Shown here piece by piece: positions 51,201-62,954 of a DNA stretch of 64,000 bases. The notes beneath the pieces were generated by a model. That model was not told the origin of the DNA and made no database searches. It was given only the letters and a program-made list of their open reading frames with translations. A program made the translations under genes and the position numbers. Numbering within the stretch: the stretch's first letter is position 1; each line of letters starts with the position of its first letter. The stretch spans positions 20,790,530-20,854,529 of the forward strand of contig NC_081142.1 of NCBI RefSeq assembly GCF_958295425.1. The letters are read 5' to 3'. The DNA comes from Solea solea. Its lineage: Eukaryota > Chordata > Actinopteri > Pleuronectiformes > Soleidae.

Positions 51201-52478
51201 TGAAATGTTCTTTACGAGTTTTTTTTATTTTTAAAGAAATAAATAAATGAAAATGAATAAATATATTTTTAGATATCTGTAACCCACACTGCAAAGATGA
51301 GCGAGCACGTCGGTGTAGGCATGAAACAAGTTCAGAGGAAGTGTGTGAGGGAAAACCGCAAAGGCTGATTCACCAACTGGGATCAAAATACTGCAACCTG
51401 TCATTTTCCATCGCTCCTACTCCTCTGACATTGCCTTTTGAAGTTCTCTCAGAGGCATTAATTCATGGTTAATTAACACAATAGAAATGTCAACGGCAGT
51501 GCAAATGACAACACGGCAACCTGTAGTCGACACAAACACACACAAAGACAAGCGTTGATTCACTGGAAACGTGGTTATGGTTGCTGGGAGAAACAGTAAA
51601 TCTATAATTTCTGGAATTTTATATAGGTAGATCATTTATACAAAGCCAGAGAGCTGCACATTTCATAGGCTATATCACATTTGTTGGTCTTCTATGCTGT
51701 TGCACATTGCAGCCAATTATTTGTATTCATCTCAAATACTGGCACATTCAGCAACAGTGGTTGAGGATCATTTCCCCCTTAACCTTCACAGTATTTTGGG
51801 AGAAAAAAAGAAGCCCTTGAGTGTGGGCATATGGAATGAGCATATTTCATTCAGACGTGCATTCAGTTCTCCAGAGGTTTTATTGAATGTATATTAAAGC
51901 TGCAGTTATATTCATCATTGCGTCATTGCTGTTGCTGTGAAAGCCCTGAGGAGAAACATGAGGTGAAGGCTGAACTGACGCAGAGTTCAGAGACGTAAGA
52001 GACGACAAAAGGAAATCAGCCCCAGGGCCCAGTCCTTCTTTCACATCTGTTCTTCCATCACATGGAGGGAAAAAAAAAATGGGTTCACTTAATCATTTAA
52101 GTGTCAATTCAGAGACACATAAACCAACCTCACACCAACCTTTACCACTCTTTATTGTAAACAGCTGCCTGATGGGGAAAGTGCTGGCAGGCATCTGCCA
52201 CCGCAGTGTTTTGCTTTCTCTTCACAAAGACCTGCTAAATCTGCCTGACTAATCATCAGAGAGATGACAGCTTCTTAAAAAGTGATGATCATACGCTGGT
52301 TCTGTTTGTGTTGACTTCCATTCTGCTTCGCCTGAGGGGGAACCAGGAAGATCTGAGAACGCACGGCTAGATACACCCCCCCCCCCAGGATTTTATATCT
52401 TTCTGTTGTTTGTAAATAATAACTCTAATCAAAAAACAATAAACACCTGCTCACATTACCACATTTTTATGTCCTCAG
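48213..52478. other. Intergenic DNA, no gene seen
   Basis: No gene was recognised. Noted: a CCCTCC run near 49201-49213, a purine-rich tract at 49374-49545 (listed separately), and a C-run at about 52375-52386. The stretch immediately after the Tc1 remnant (48213-48540) may be more of that element but could not be aligned by eye. Confidence 0.55.
49374..49545 (+). repeat. Polypurine-rich tract
   Basis: About 170 bases made up overwhelmingly of A and G on the + strand (GAGG, GGAGA and AAAAGAG motifs with few pyrimidines). It yields a basic, glutamate/arginine-rich frame that is low complexity and not a credible gene. It is not a perfect mirror repeat. Confidence 0.7.
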
Positions 52479-52563
52479 AGCAGTAGTGTGGCTACCACTG
52501 TTGCCTTATAGCAAGAAGGTATGTGTTCTCCTTGTGTGTGTGGGTTTACTCCAGGTCTCCGGT
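52479..52563 (-). repeat. Dispersed teleost repeat, fragment (copy 3, inverted)
   Basis: GAGCAGTAGTGTGGCTACCACTG, TTGCCTTATAGCAAGAAGGT, GTGTTCTCCTTGTGTGTGTGG and TTTACTCCAGGTCTCCGG match the reverse complement of the 3' portion of the repeat whose fullest copy is at 37570-37876. The middle CCGGGTTCGAATCCC-like part of the family is deleted here. Confidence 0.7.
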
Positions 52564-53245
52564 TTAATTGAAAATTAACAATTCAAAAGAAAATGCGCCT
52601 ACTAATACACCTACCGTGCATGTTCTTAATGCTCTAAATGTGTCACTGCTAATTTAAGAACAAAATGATTGATCTTAGTGATTTTTGTTTCCATTAACAA
52701 TGTGTTACCTCAGAATTATCATTGATAACATTAAAAGCCTCTAAATAGCTTCACCATGAGCATCATTTGATTAGGGAGCTACGATTACGGTAAATTGAAA
52801 CATAAGAATGAGGTTGACCAAGAGATGCCTATTCTACAGATCAGTCAGCAAACCAATAAAAAAAAAGAAAAGAGAATCTGTCAATATCTGCCTTTACCCC
52901 CTACTGTGGTGCACAGTGTGATCCTCTGGCTGCTCGCTTTTCATTGACTAAATTCTAAATCTCTGAGTCTTTCAAGGAATAGTTGAGGGAGGGACGATTT
53001 GCCTCACGCTGTGGTGACTCGGAATGTTTTTGTTTAGCATTCATTCAGACACGATGACACTGAATATTTATGATTGGCTTTAATTTGCAAAGAGACATGC
53101 AATATTGATGGAGCATGCGGCAAGTCTTAGCAAGACCCAATAATATAAAAGTACAAGTATGTCCGATTGCCCAAAAAACAAGTCTATACTGATAGACCGC
53201 ATCAGTTTGTGTAGACTTATGTTGAAGTAGGTTTTTTTAAGTTTG
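52564..53245. other. Intergenic DNA, no gene seen
   Basis: AT-rich sequence without recognisable genes or repeats. It includes a balanced-composition block at about 52720-52800 whose text looks less repetitive than its surroundings. Confidence 0.5.
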
Positions 53246-53846
53246 CAGGGTTTCTGCACCTTGGTTGACATCAAATGCAAGGACTTTCCAGGACCAATTC
53301 CCTCAAATTCAAGGACTGAATGTGCTAAGACTGCTTAAGATGGGAGGGCAACTTCTAAGAGCGGATTCGCCCGTGGTGGCTGGCACTTTTATTGATTTGC
53401 AGCATCTGGACAAGTGATTGTCCTTGGGATCTTGGTCAAAGTCAGTCTTTGTCATTTTCTTTGGTGAGACAGAGATCTTGGAATTTGCATTTCCCAGGCA
53501 TCCCGTCATCTGCGCTCTGTTTTTTTTAACGTTACTCACTTGTTGTTCTGCACGGAAACTCACCTCAATGGCAAGAGAGACAATGCAATACCGCTAATAA
53601 TTACAACTTGACGTTGGTGCTGCGTAGGCGTAGTCTTCAAGCAATGCAATAGGTGGCGCTGTAACAAACAAGAACACATCAGTGGCAGGAGACATTTACC
53701 TAAATATCAACTTAACTTCTTTCTTCCAAAGGAATCGCAGCACTTTAAATGGCCCATGTCTATTTAGGGCAATTTTCAAAAACTTTCAAGGGCATTGAAG
53801 TCAAATTCACAACTTTCAAGGATTTCAAGGACCTGTGGGAACCCTG
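53246..53846. mobile_element. 601-bp non-autonomous TIR element (CAGGGTT ends)
   Basis: The left end CAGGGTTTCTGCACCTTGG faces the right end, whose reverse complement is CAGGGTTCCCACAGGTCCTTG. Subterminal AAGGACTTTC, CAAATTCAAGGACTG and CTTTCAAGGATTTCAAGGAC blocks continue the inverted similarity. CAGGGTT-ended elements of this kind are frequent in fish and resemble hAT-type elements. The interior (GTGAGTAAC region, GGTGGCGCTGTAAC) has no transposase. An 8-bp target duplication is not clear (flanks TAAGTTTG and ACTTTGCC), so the superfamily is provisional. Confidence 0.7.
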
Positions 53847-56800
53847 ACTTTGCCAATAATTGCATATAAGTGTGCTATTAAAAGCAACAGGCTCTGATTA
53901 TGGATGGAAAGTTTATGTACTGCATGTCCAAATAGTTTAGTAGATTTTGAAGGTCTGGCATGGGTCAGCTGAGATAAGAGGACTGAATACAAATCATGAC
54001 AACGACTTACTGTCAATTTAGTCCAGTATCTCCACTAATGATGTCCATATAGGCATTTTTTTATGTTAGGCTTTACAAATTTCATTTTCTTTGGAGCTGA
54101 TATCTCAAGTAAAGCTTTTTTTTCTTATCTTGCATAGAAAATGATCCAAAAGAAGGAACCTGCTCTTCCCTTCTTTGTTGTACTTCTGTTAAATAAACAA
54201 AGTTTGATGGTTTCAACCCTCGGGACCCCGTGAGGCTCCACAATCTCCCATTAATGTGACACGGGGATCCTTGAGCTTGAGCAGCTGCAACAGATGCAGA
54301 GGATGCAATCAAAAGAAACACTTCCATTATCTACTCTTTTCAGAGTGACAGCTCGCATAAAACACTCACAATTTCAAGTGTTCCACCTTAGTTCATTAGC
54401 AAACCTCTACACACCAAGGACAACATTGAGAACGGGGTTAATAGGGTTCATGTGCCACTTGCTTTCGTGGTTATCAGGCCTGCAGCCAAAGTAATTTAAT
54501 CCCATCGTCTGATGTAAAGGGAAGCTTCTTCTTTTTTTTTATTATTTGAACTTGAATTTTTTTTCTTTCTCTCTATATCTGTTGTGATACAAGTGTAATC
54601 ACTAAAGTAATAAAGAAAGTTTGTTGGGATAAACTGTTGTCTTCTTTTCATTGTATATGATCGATGTGTCTGTTGGCCAGTTGGACATATTTTTAGTTCA
54701 CTGTGTTCCAAAATTTCAGCAAATGACGTTGGCAAGAAAGAGCAACAGAATCTCAGGGTGAAAAGTAACTCAATTTGTGGTAAAACTTTATATTTGTGTT
54801 TCTATAAACTGGCTCCTCCTGGTATGAAGTGAAAACCTGAGCCATTAAATGCTTTCAGTGACAGAGATTGAGATTAAAAGTGTGTCTGCTTCACATAATA
54901 AGCATAGATGATAAGAGTATTATAACGGACCGTAAAGCATTCTAGATTTTAAATATTCGTGTATGAGAACGTGTATGAGAGAGAGGGGGAGAGCGCGTGT
55001 TCTCTAACCTTAGCTTAAGGTCCGAGTGTTGCTCCCTGTCCGGGACATAGCATCCACAGCAGACGTGTTTGTTTACGGTGGTGTCAATAGGTCGAGGAAA
55101 GTCAGCTACAGACATTTCACAGGAGGCAGATCTATTCCCGGTAAGAAAATTTGCTCCTTCCTCATCATCCTCTTCCTCACATGTACTTCAAGCACTGATA
55201 TAGTAGATTAGAATTAGAAAAAGGTGGTGCGAGAGATAATAATTTGTTTGATTTTTATACACACTCCGCTCAAAATCCCTCAGCTCCACTCCAATCAGAA
55301 CATAATTTCAGATTTTCCTCCACCAAACCACCAAACGAAGCTTGCGTACCAGTGGTAATACACGTACCACAGTTTGAGAACCATGGGCTTAAATATCATA
55401 TAAGCTCATCAATTTGTTTTTCTTCCTCACACTATGGAGTAAAACTACTCTTTCCTCTACGTGACCCATTTCAGAGCTTCACTACAGGTGCTGCCTTTGT
55501 GTACTTATTTATATTAAAGTGCAGTTGTCTTGCAAGGCAATCACTCACAACGACGCTGCCCTGACAAATTGTCAGGCAAGGAGAATGACTTGAAGAGCAG
55601 CACAGATTATTTCATGAGACTGCACAGTCCTCCCATCTTTAATGACTTGGAAGTAATGACCTCCAACAATATGATATTTTTCCACTGGCAGTCCACAGTG
55701 CAGCCAGCAGCATTATGAAGAAACTCGACTGTGATACGGAGACGGAGACAGAGCGTGATTGGCAGAGGGAGGAAGGTTCAAGCACAAAACAAGTTCCTTA
55801 CACTGTCTGCTTTTGTCTCGGAATAATTGTCATGCTTTTTTTTCCCCAACTGTTTACTAAGAGTTTCACTAATTCAAGTTGTAATATGAATTTGTTTTTG
55901 AAGAAACAATGTTCTTTCAAAGTGAGAATTAGAAAACATTTAGAAAAACAAACCTGTCATTCAAAAATAAACGTGTAACCTATCTATTATCTAAATTTAA
56001 CTTAGATTTTTTGTCATTTTGAATATCATTGAATATATCTCTAAATATATCCTACATTAGTCATCTATTTAAACCAATGCTAACCTTATCTAGGTTATGT
56101 AGTTGGAGCTGCCTGAACCAATGGCTAAAAGTGCATATGACCAAAATTGCAGTCACTCCTACACATATTTGTCGTGTTCTTGGAGGTTTGTTTGAACAAA
56201 GTGTGGGTGTCATCAAGCTGGATCTACATCGGAAGAATGAACATTCATTCAATAGTTTATCCCTGTTCATATTCAGACGTTTGTTTGCCTCTGTGATTGT
56301 TGGGAAGACGCCCCGCGGTCATTGGCCGCATGCTCAGTTTGGGCTTTGTTTGATCAGTTTTTTGAATTGTTTAGAACTGTTAACTTCCTGTGGAGTTGTT
56401 ATTCCATTCAGCTCTATTTTTGTTTGTCATTAGGCTTGGAAAGCGTTGAATTAGAGAGAGGAAACAACACTCTCTCCCCCTGCCACACAGCCTATCACTT
56501 GAATTTTGTAAAAACCTTATTTGCAGCACGCTTTTGCCATCTATTTCAATCTCACCAGAAGTATCCTTAATTGAAATGTAGCTTAATATACAACGCTTTA
56601 GAGGGATCATCAAATACCAAAACACGTTTTGCATTTAGCGCCGTTATCTACTTCAGTTTTTAATGAACTTGAACAGATAGATAAATACTGTCGTATAGTT
56701 TATGAAATAAATTGCAATTTTAGATCTGCTAAGTGCTACATCATTTATTTATGTGTTCATGTTTATGTTATAGAATTGTAAGGTACATCACAGTTAGGTT

Positions 56801-57718
56801 TGGTTTCCAACGGTTCTGGAACAACACTTCTGTTTTATTACTCTGTCGTAGAAATTTCTTGTTTGCTGATTTATACGACTGTACGGGGGTCTGAAAAGAT
56901 AGATTAAACATGCATGATATGCATAGTGTGGTACATATTTAAATAATCTTTAAAGCTTGCTCCCGAACACTGTTTACTGTTTTCACAATGATTTACTTTA
57001 TGTGAGAAGATTAAGAAGCCCCTCTCAGTAACTTCAAAATTGGTCCTATGGGGTCTAATTATTTGTGCAGGATGTACTGTTCTTAAACACGGTGTTTCAC
57101 TTTCCTTTGTACAGTTGAGGGTCTGTTTGGTACACCATTATCATTCCTTTTTTTGTTTTTTGTTTTTTTTTCTCTCATTTGCAGTTCTCATCCCTGCATT
57201 ATTTATGGAACTTCTTATTAATCCCCATCTAATCCTATATTTTAGTTATGTGTTAGAGAAACAGTTCTGTTATGTTTAACTGAAGCAGAGGAGACCACCA
57301 CTAACACCAGTACCACGTAATTAACACAGCGTTTCATAAATGAGAATGCCAGATCAAAGTGATGAAGTTTTTTTGGCAATGATACGTCAATTCCTCATTT
57401 CGGCAAAAGAATAGACTAATGATAGATACTCCGAATTGCGATTTAACTTATCTGTCTTGTAGCAGCAACAACAATGGGTAAAGGGCTTGTTATCTATTTA
57501 CTTACTAAAGTACATCGTGCCGCTTTATAAATGCACCATGTGTTTTCATATACTGCTCCGCAGTTTATCTCACACAACATGAATTGTTATTTTGGTCAAA
57601 TCTGTGAAAAGCTAATTTATCGCGCTGGCATTCCATATGTGTGTGGGTGTACTTGTCAACCTATTCAACAATGGACTACAATGGTTACACATTCACCAAC
57701 AAGGGACCCTCCATGCTA

Positions 57719-57746
57719 ACAGGGGACATGTTTTCAGGTCCCCTGT
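57719..57746. repeat. Short stem-loop, 9-bp arms
   Basis: ACAGGGGAC (57719-57727) and GTCCCCTGT (57738-57746) are exact reverse complements around a 10-base loop. No T-run or gene context suggests a terminator; listed as structure only. Confidence 0.7.
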
Positions 57747-58912
57747 CGGTCATGCTGTTGAATCATGCTAAAATGTCTCAGACCATCTGATGTGTGTATT
57801 TTTATGACACCTTTAATTTTTGATCTGTAGATGGCCTCGTACATCTCATCAAATTGTAACATCCATAATGCCTTCTTTGAGATATATGTTGAAAATGCCA
57901 AAAAAAAAAGAGTAATTTGCCTAACCAACATATTGCAAAGACAAAATTGAAAAAGTTGAGTCACTCTCTAAGTGTAAACTGACTGTGACATTGTGTATAG
58001 TGCTAGACTTTGCAATCACTGTGATGTTACACTTTATTTTCTCACATCACACGTAATGGGCTAAAGCAACCAAGGCATGAAGAGACACACTTGTCAACTC
58101 CCCAAACAACATACATTCGGCGGTGTCTTCCTTTAAATTACCAAAAAAGCCGTTAATTGCTGCCGCTCCTCCTGAGCTCCCTGCAGGGGATCGGAGATGA
58201 CAAGAAAATGATAGCCCTGACAGTGTGTCCGCGCATATTTGTTGTGTTGCTGTGCGTCGTGTGATGAAAAGAGGACGGGGAAGGAAAGAAAAAAAGTGGA
58301 ACGGGCCTAAATCGAAGAAAAGTGATTCACTTTGCTTTCCATTTTGATGAAGCATCATACTTCATCAAGGTCTTCTGCTTCACGTGTGATGAAATTGATC
58401 TGAAGGCCTTTTAGCTTTTGACAAAAAAACAAGTCACTCAAAATGAAGCTCACACCGCATTGCAAATGGAACATAGTCGTTAGATGGTAATTCAAATCTA
58501 TCACGGAGCAAAGCTTACAGCTGAATGAAAGCAAAAATGACATCCTCATTGTGAGACACATTACTTTGTGATGTGTTTATACATGTCAGTTTTGCTACTT
58601 GAGATTTTTTTTCTCCTCACAAAAAGAAAATAATTTCACTTCAGGGATGTGATACAGAGAACCTGATCCAATGGGTCAACTCTGCATAATTAGGAACCGG
58701 GGTGGAAGATACGCACCACCGCTTTTCATTCTGCTTCATCCATCATGTGTCTGTGTGTTTACACCTGACCACATGCTTCAGTCACAATAAACAAGTCACG
58801 ATGTGTTCACAGGTCACTTATCCACAGAAGCAGAAGAAGAAACCTATAAGGAAACTAAACAATGCTATAAAAGAAATAATTAAAATACTTTAAATGTAAA
58901 GATTAACATGTC

Positions 58913-58918
<6 letters not shown>

Positions 58919-58943
<25 letters not shown>
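58919..58943. repeat. (TA)n microsatellite
   Basis: About 12 TA units continuing into an imperfect TATGTATATTGTATATATG tail. Confidence 0.93.
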
Positions 58944-58949
<6 letters not shown>

Positions 58950-59190
58950 TGTATATATGTTCTCCTCTGTACCCAATAAAAGGCCAGTAGTGTGTCCAAT
59001 CATCCTGGAAATACTTCAAAATAAGCCTTGTTGAAAAGGAAAAAAAAAAAATAATGGCACAAGAGAACAGTGAAGCTAGAGTGACTTGACATTGAATCAG
59101 GATGCGTTGTGTTTCGGAAAAATGCGACAGATAAAGGCGCTGATGAGCTGTTCAGTGGAGCCGAGGGCCATTGCTGCACAGCAGTGAAAT

Positions 59191-59230
59191 GGAGAGAGAA
59201 AGAGCGAGAGGGAGAGAGAGAGAGAGAGAG
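59191..59230. repeat. (AG)n-rich microsatellite
   Basis: An imperfect GA/AG dinucleotide array ending in an uninterrupted run of about 10 AG units. The minus-strand serine/leucine-rich frame over it is an artefact. Confidence 0.9.
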
Positions 59231-61294
59231 TTGGTCGGTCGATGTCAAACTTTTTGCAAGCAATAAGCTGATGTAAGCTAATTGTTGTGTGGTGTACGTA
59301 ACTTTAGAAAAGCGGAGAGGATCAGTCACATCATCAGGAAGTGAGCCAAAGCTCATCCTCTTCCACACTGGTCCCCATCAAACAGGTTTTGATCAAGAGT
59401 GACATAACTTACATGTGTACATACATGTTCATACATGTTCATACCTCTTAAAAACTTAAAATAGTTTTCTTACAGATGTGTGAAAAGAGAATCCAGTCTT
59501 AGTCTTCCTTTATTGCCAATTATCATGAAACACACAATGCATCCTGGATTCAATATAAAGACTGAACCTATTCATCCGCAATTACAACTACCACTACTAC
59601 GAATAACAGACAATTTTAACTCTACTATTTCTACTAATGAAGACATCAGAAAGGTCGGGGTCATAAACTCACATTTTAAAAATGCTTACAAATTATTTGT
59701 AAATAACAGAACAAATGTGCATTTCTCAGACCATTTCAGCACCGAATCAATGCATATTCATACCCCTGTGTATTTTTTATGGCAGGTGATGGGATCAATT
59801 ATATTCCATACAGTAAAAAACCCAATATATTAGAGTGTCTTACTTTGGGACAAATCTGAGCTTTGATGCACAGGAAAATGAGTTCCATCTGCCATTTGCT
59901 AGCGGATAAACCCCAACATGAATTGTTTATTAATGATTTTATATTAATGATCAGTCTTGGTCTGTTAATTTGGATTTATTGGCAATTAAACATGACCTAG
60001 TACGTTTTTATAGACTCTATATTTTATAATCCTGGATTTAATAGATAAATAGATATTTTTCCTCGCACCAGCAAAGCTGTTTGACGGGCTGTTGAAATAT
60101 CCCTCAACGCCCCTGAATATCCTGGAGCTACTTGTAAAACAAGCCATTGTCCTTAATTTTTCTTCCTATGCCGTGCTAAAATTGCACCGCACATTCTTAA
60201 TGAATTTAGAAATCATACAGTGAGGCGCATTGGAGAACACAAGTTGCCACAGTAACCACTGAAGCATCCCGATGCACAATCACCACCCGCCAAACATATT
60301 TTGCTCATAATTGGAAAGCAAACTCATTTGCAGTGACGGAAAGCTTGTCATTTCTGATATTTCTGAAAACATGATTTCCTCGGAAGCATCACAGGTGTGC
60401 CGCTGCTGCACATCACAGGCGGCATTTAGACGGTGTCAGCCAAAAACCAGACGACAACAGATGGGGAGAGAAATAGAGAGAGAGAGACGAGAAGACAAAA
60501 GAGAGTGGGCGTCTACAAGTGGCCTTGAAATACTGTGGGGAATATTTTCTAAAAGGCTGTTTCGATGATGTAGCACACCCCTGAGATAAAAAGTCAGGAC
60601 CGGGTGGTGACTTAAAGCTCCATGTCCTCCGAGCATTACAGTAGGGTACAGTTGGGTTTTTGTCCCAGTACATCATGTAGGCATTTATGTTTTTTTGATG
60701 AAAGGAAACACAAGCGGCAGTAAATCCTCTCTGTGCTGTAATGAAAAGTATATTTTAAAAGGGTGCCTAATGTCCGTGCGCATCATTTCACCTTCCCTGC
60801 TACTTAACCTAGTTGCTTAACTGTGACATCATACCAGTGCAGCACTGTATCGCTGATATGTAGCTGACGCAGCTGTCTCCATTGAGCACACACACCACAG
60901 ATCGGCCTTTTTAGGTTTTACCGCAACTGCTGTCAGTGTGTTATCTTTTGGCTACTTCCTGAGTATTGTTTTGTTAGGGTTGACGTTCCCTTCCCTCTTC
61001 ACTATGCTACCTAGATCACCGTCAAACTCTTGACATTGAGAGACTCACATCATTGACCAAACACTCTAGATCAACTGTGTTCCACCTGAGAAAATATTGA
61101 AGTGGTTCTCCCTCATCCTCCTTTTCCTCGCACATGCTACAGACACTGTTGTGAGCGAAATTAAAGACACAATGTTATTTTCCGCTCCACGGTAGCAAGT
61201 ATGTCTCCAAGTACCCCACCGGGGAGCTTTATGTACAAGTGCTTGTGCAAATACCCCATTTATGACTCAAGATTAAAGATAGAATGTAGTCATA

Positions 61295-61650
61295 TTTAAA
61301 GGTACAGTATGGAAGAAAAAGTGACAAACCAAACCAATGCCTAAAGTACGAGTAAAAACGACTTATTCCCAGAAACCAAAATGTTGGTCCAGATGGCACT
61401 TGGTCATTTTGCTCCTGTTTGCCAGATCTGGGCCACAAGCTGGTCATGGTGTCGCCACATGTCAGTCAAAATAAATCAGAAACTGGCCACAGTTCATTTC
61501 AATCTGACCCAGATGGGCTACAAAATTTGTAAAAAAAAAAAAAAAACATTATTCACATACAATAAATAATCTTCTTGTTTTGTACTTCTGCCAATAAACC
61601 ATGTCAAACGTTTGTACCACACGTTTTTAACCATTGACTGCACCTTTAAA
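61295..61650. mobile_element. MITE-like element with TTTAAAGGTRCAGT ends
   Basis: TTTAAAGGTACAGT at 61295-61308 is matched by the reverse complement of 61637-61650 (TTTAAAGGTGCAGT), 13 of 14 bases. The 356-bp interval has no transposase. It includes a block with CCAGATGGCAC, CCAGATCTGGGCCAC and GACCCAGATGGGC motifs and a 16-base A-run near 61532. AAAGGTGCAGTGTGTA-type ends are frequent in percomorph fish. The superfamily is not assigned because no target duplication is clear. Confidence 0.65.
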
Positions 61651-62643
61651 AACACCCAGTAACACATATTTTGCCACGCTTATAGCTTTGTTCTCTCCCA
61701 TCAGTCCCTCTCCGCCTGTCAAACCATGACAAGGATTTCCATATTGCTGCTCTTGCAACACTGATGTGATCAAAAAGTATTGTTGTGCTGGATTTGCAGT
61801 ATTGGAATTGCAGTCTGTGTGTGTGTGATACAAAAACTGAACTAATGCAGAGTCCAGGGACATAGAAACTGAAGATTCGACATTTCTTGTTCAAGCAAAT
61901 ATCTAATTTGTGGAATTGAAAATGTATAATGAGACGTATGTTGTCGTAAAATCTGCGCATTTAATGTGATTTTGACTGACGGCACAGTATTTACTTGTTA
62001 CTGAAATCCATGGTGTTATATGCAGAATCGGCCACTTCTGAAAATGTCTGTATCGTGTATGAAAAAGGGGAAGAAGAAAGACATTTGGATGTGATTTGTG
62101 TCTGTTTGAGAATCCCTGGAGGGTAGAGCTGCTCTGTTGTAAAAACCTGTAAAACACCACCCAATTAGAGAGCTCTGTCTCAGGAGGATCCACATGCAAA
62201 AATCCTGTCAGTATGTGAGCTGGAAGCCAACCTTATTTCAAAAAAATCATAAAAGAATGGCTGAATGCCTTGAGAACAGAAGAAAATGCTGACAAAGGTG
62301 AAGCACGGAGATGTTTTTGCTCCCGTCCTATGCTTTTTTATTTAAAAAATTGAATTTTTGAGCAGATGGAGACGTTCATTCTCTTCTCTTCTCTGCACAA
62401 CTGTGTGAGTGGACTCATCTCTCGCGTCAGAGCACGCTGTATTTATAATGATGAAAGCTGCATCATGAAGATAATATATAAATTGCCTCCTGTGTTTGAG
62501 AGGTCTTGATGCAAATCGGTAAAAAATTAGACACATATGATACACATAAACATATCGTGTGATTGTTAGGATGAAGTAGTTTCCAGTGATAGGTTACAAT
62601 GGAACTTAATCCACTGTTGATTTTGACTACTCAAACTTGTCTT
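61651..62643. other. Non-coding spacer between two TIR elements
   Basis: About 1 kb of AT-rich DNA with a GT run near 61814-61826. No gene was recognised; the 98-104-codon minus-strand frames have no similarity I know. Confidence 0.55.
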
Positions 62644-62954
62644 AAAGGTCCAGTGTGTAACATTTACGAGGGGCTTATAGGCAGAAGTGTAATATACTAC
62701 CAATAAATATGTTTGTGTTAATGTATTACCATTTTACACTTGGTTTATAGTGGCTGTTACCTTGCACTGACATATTTCTACAGCATCCTGAATGGATAAA
62801 TAAGTGAGGATTCCGAAATTTGAAGTGTAAATTGTAAATTTTACTATGCAAGCAAAGAAAATGCCACCATAACTGCCTGACGTGCTTGGGTAAAAGGATT
62901 GTAAGAGTGCAGTCTCACGATTAAATGTCACTAATAGTTACACAGTGGACCTTT
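62644..62954. mobile_element. MITE-like element with AAAGGTCCASTGTGTAA ends
   Basis: AAAGGTCCAGTGTGTAA at 62644-62660 is matched by the reverse complement of 62938-62954 with one mismatch (16 of 17). The 311-bp element has no coding capacity. The ends share AAAGGTNCAGT with the element at 61295-61650, so the two probably belong to related families of short TIR elements common in teleosts. A 3-bp TTA duplication, as for PIF/Harbinger, is suggested on the left only. Confidence 0.78.

Larger units (their letters stand above)
53847..61294. other. Intergenic DNA, no gene seen
   Basis: No gene is supported. Seen: a segment at 55000-55400 containing CTCCTTCCTCATCATCCTC and GTACCACAGTTTGAGAACCATGGG that looks like a degenerate dispersed repeat with a relative at 60960-61200; a 9-bp stem-loop at 57719-57746; a TA array at 58919-58943; an AG run at 59191-59230; tandem ACATGTTCAT units at about 59410-59445; and an AG-rich run at about 60470-60500. 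The frames crossing these are low complexity. Confidence 0.55.

Noticed and set aside
53246..53846. Inverted similarity considered as a CRISPR-like or regulatory repeat array
   Set aside because: There are only two terminal copies in inverted orientation, which fits a transposon and not an array; the genome is a vertebrate.
59000..59368. 122-codon minus-strand frame rich in serine and leucine
   Set aside because: Spans an AG microsatellite; no similarity or splice context.
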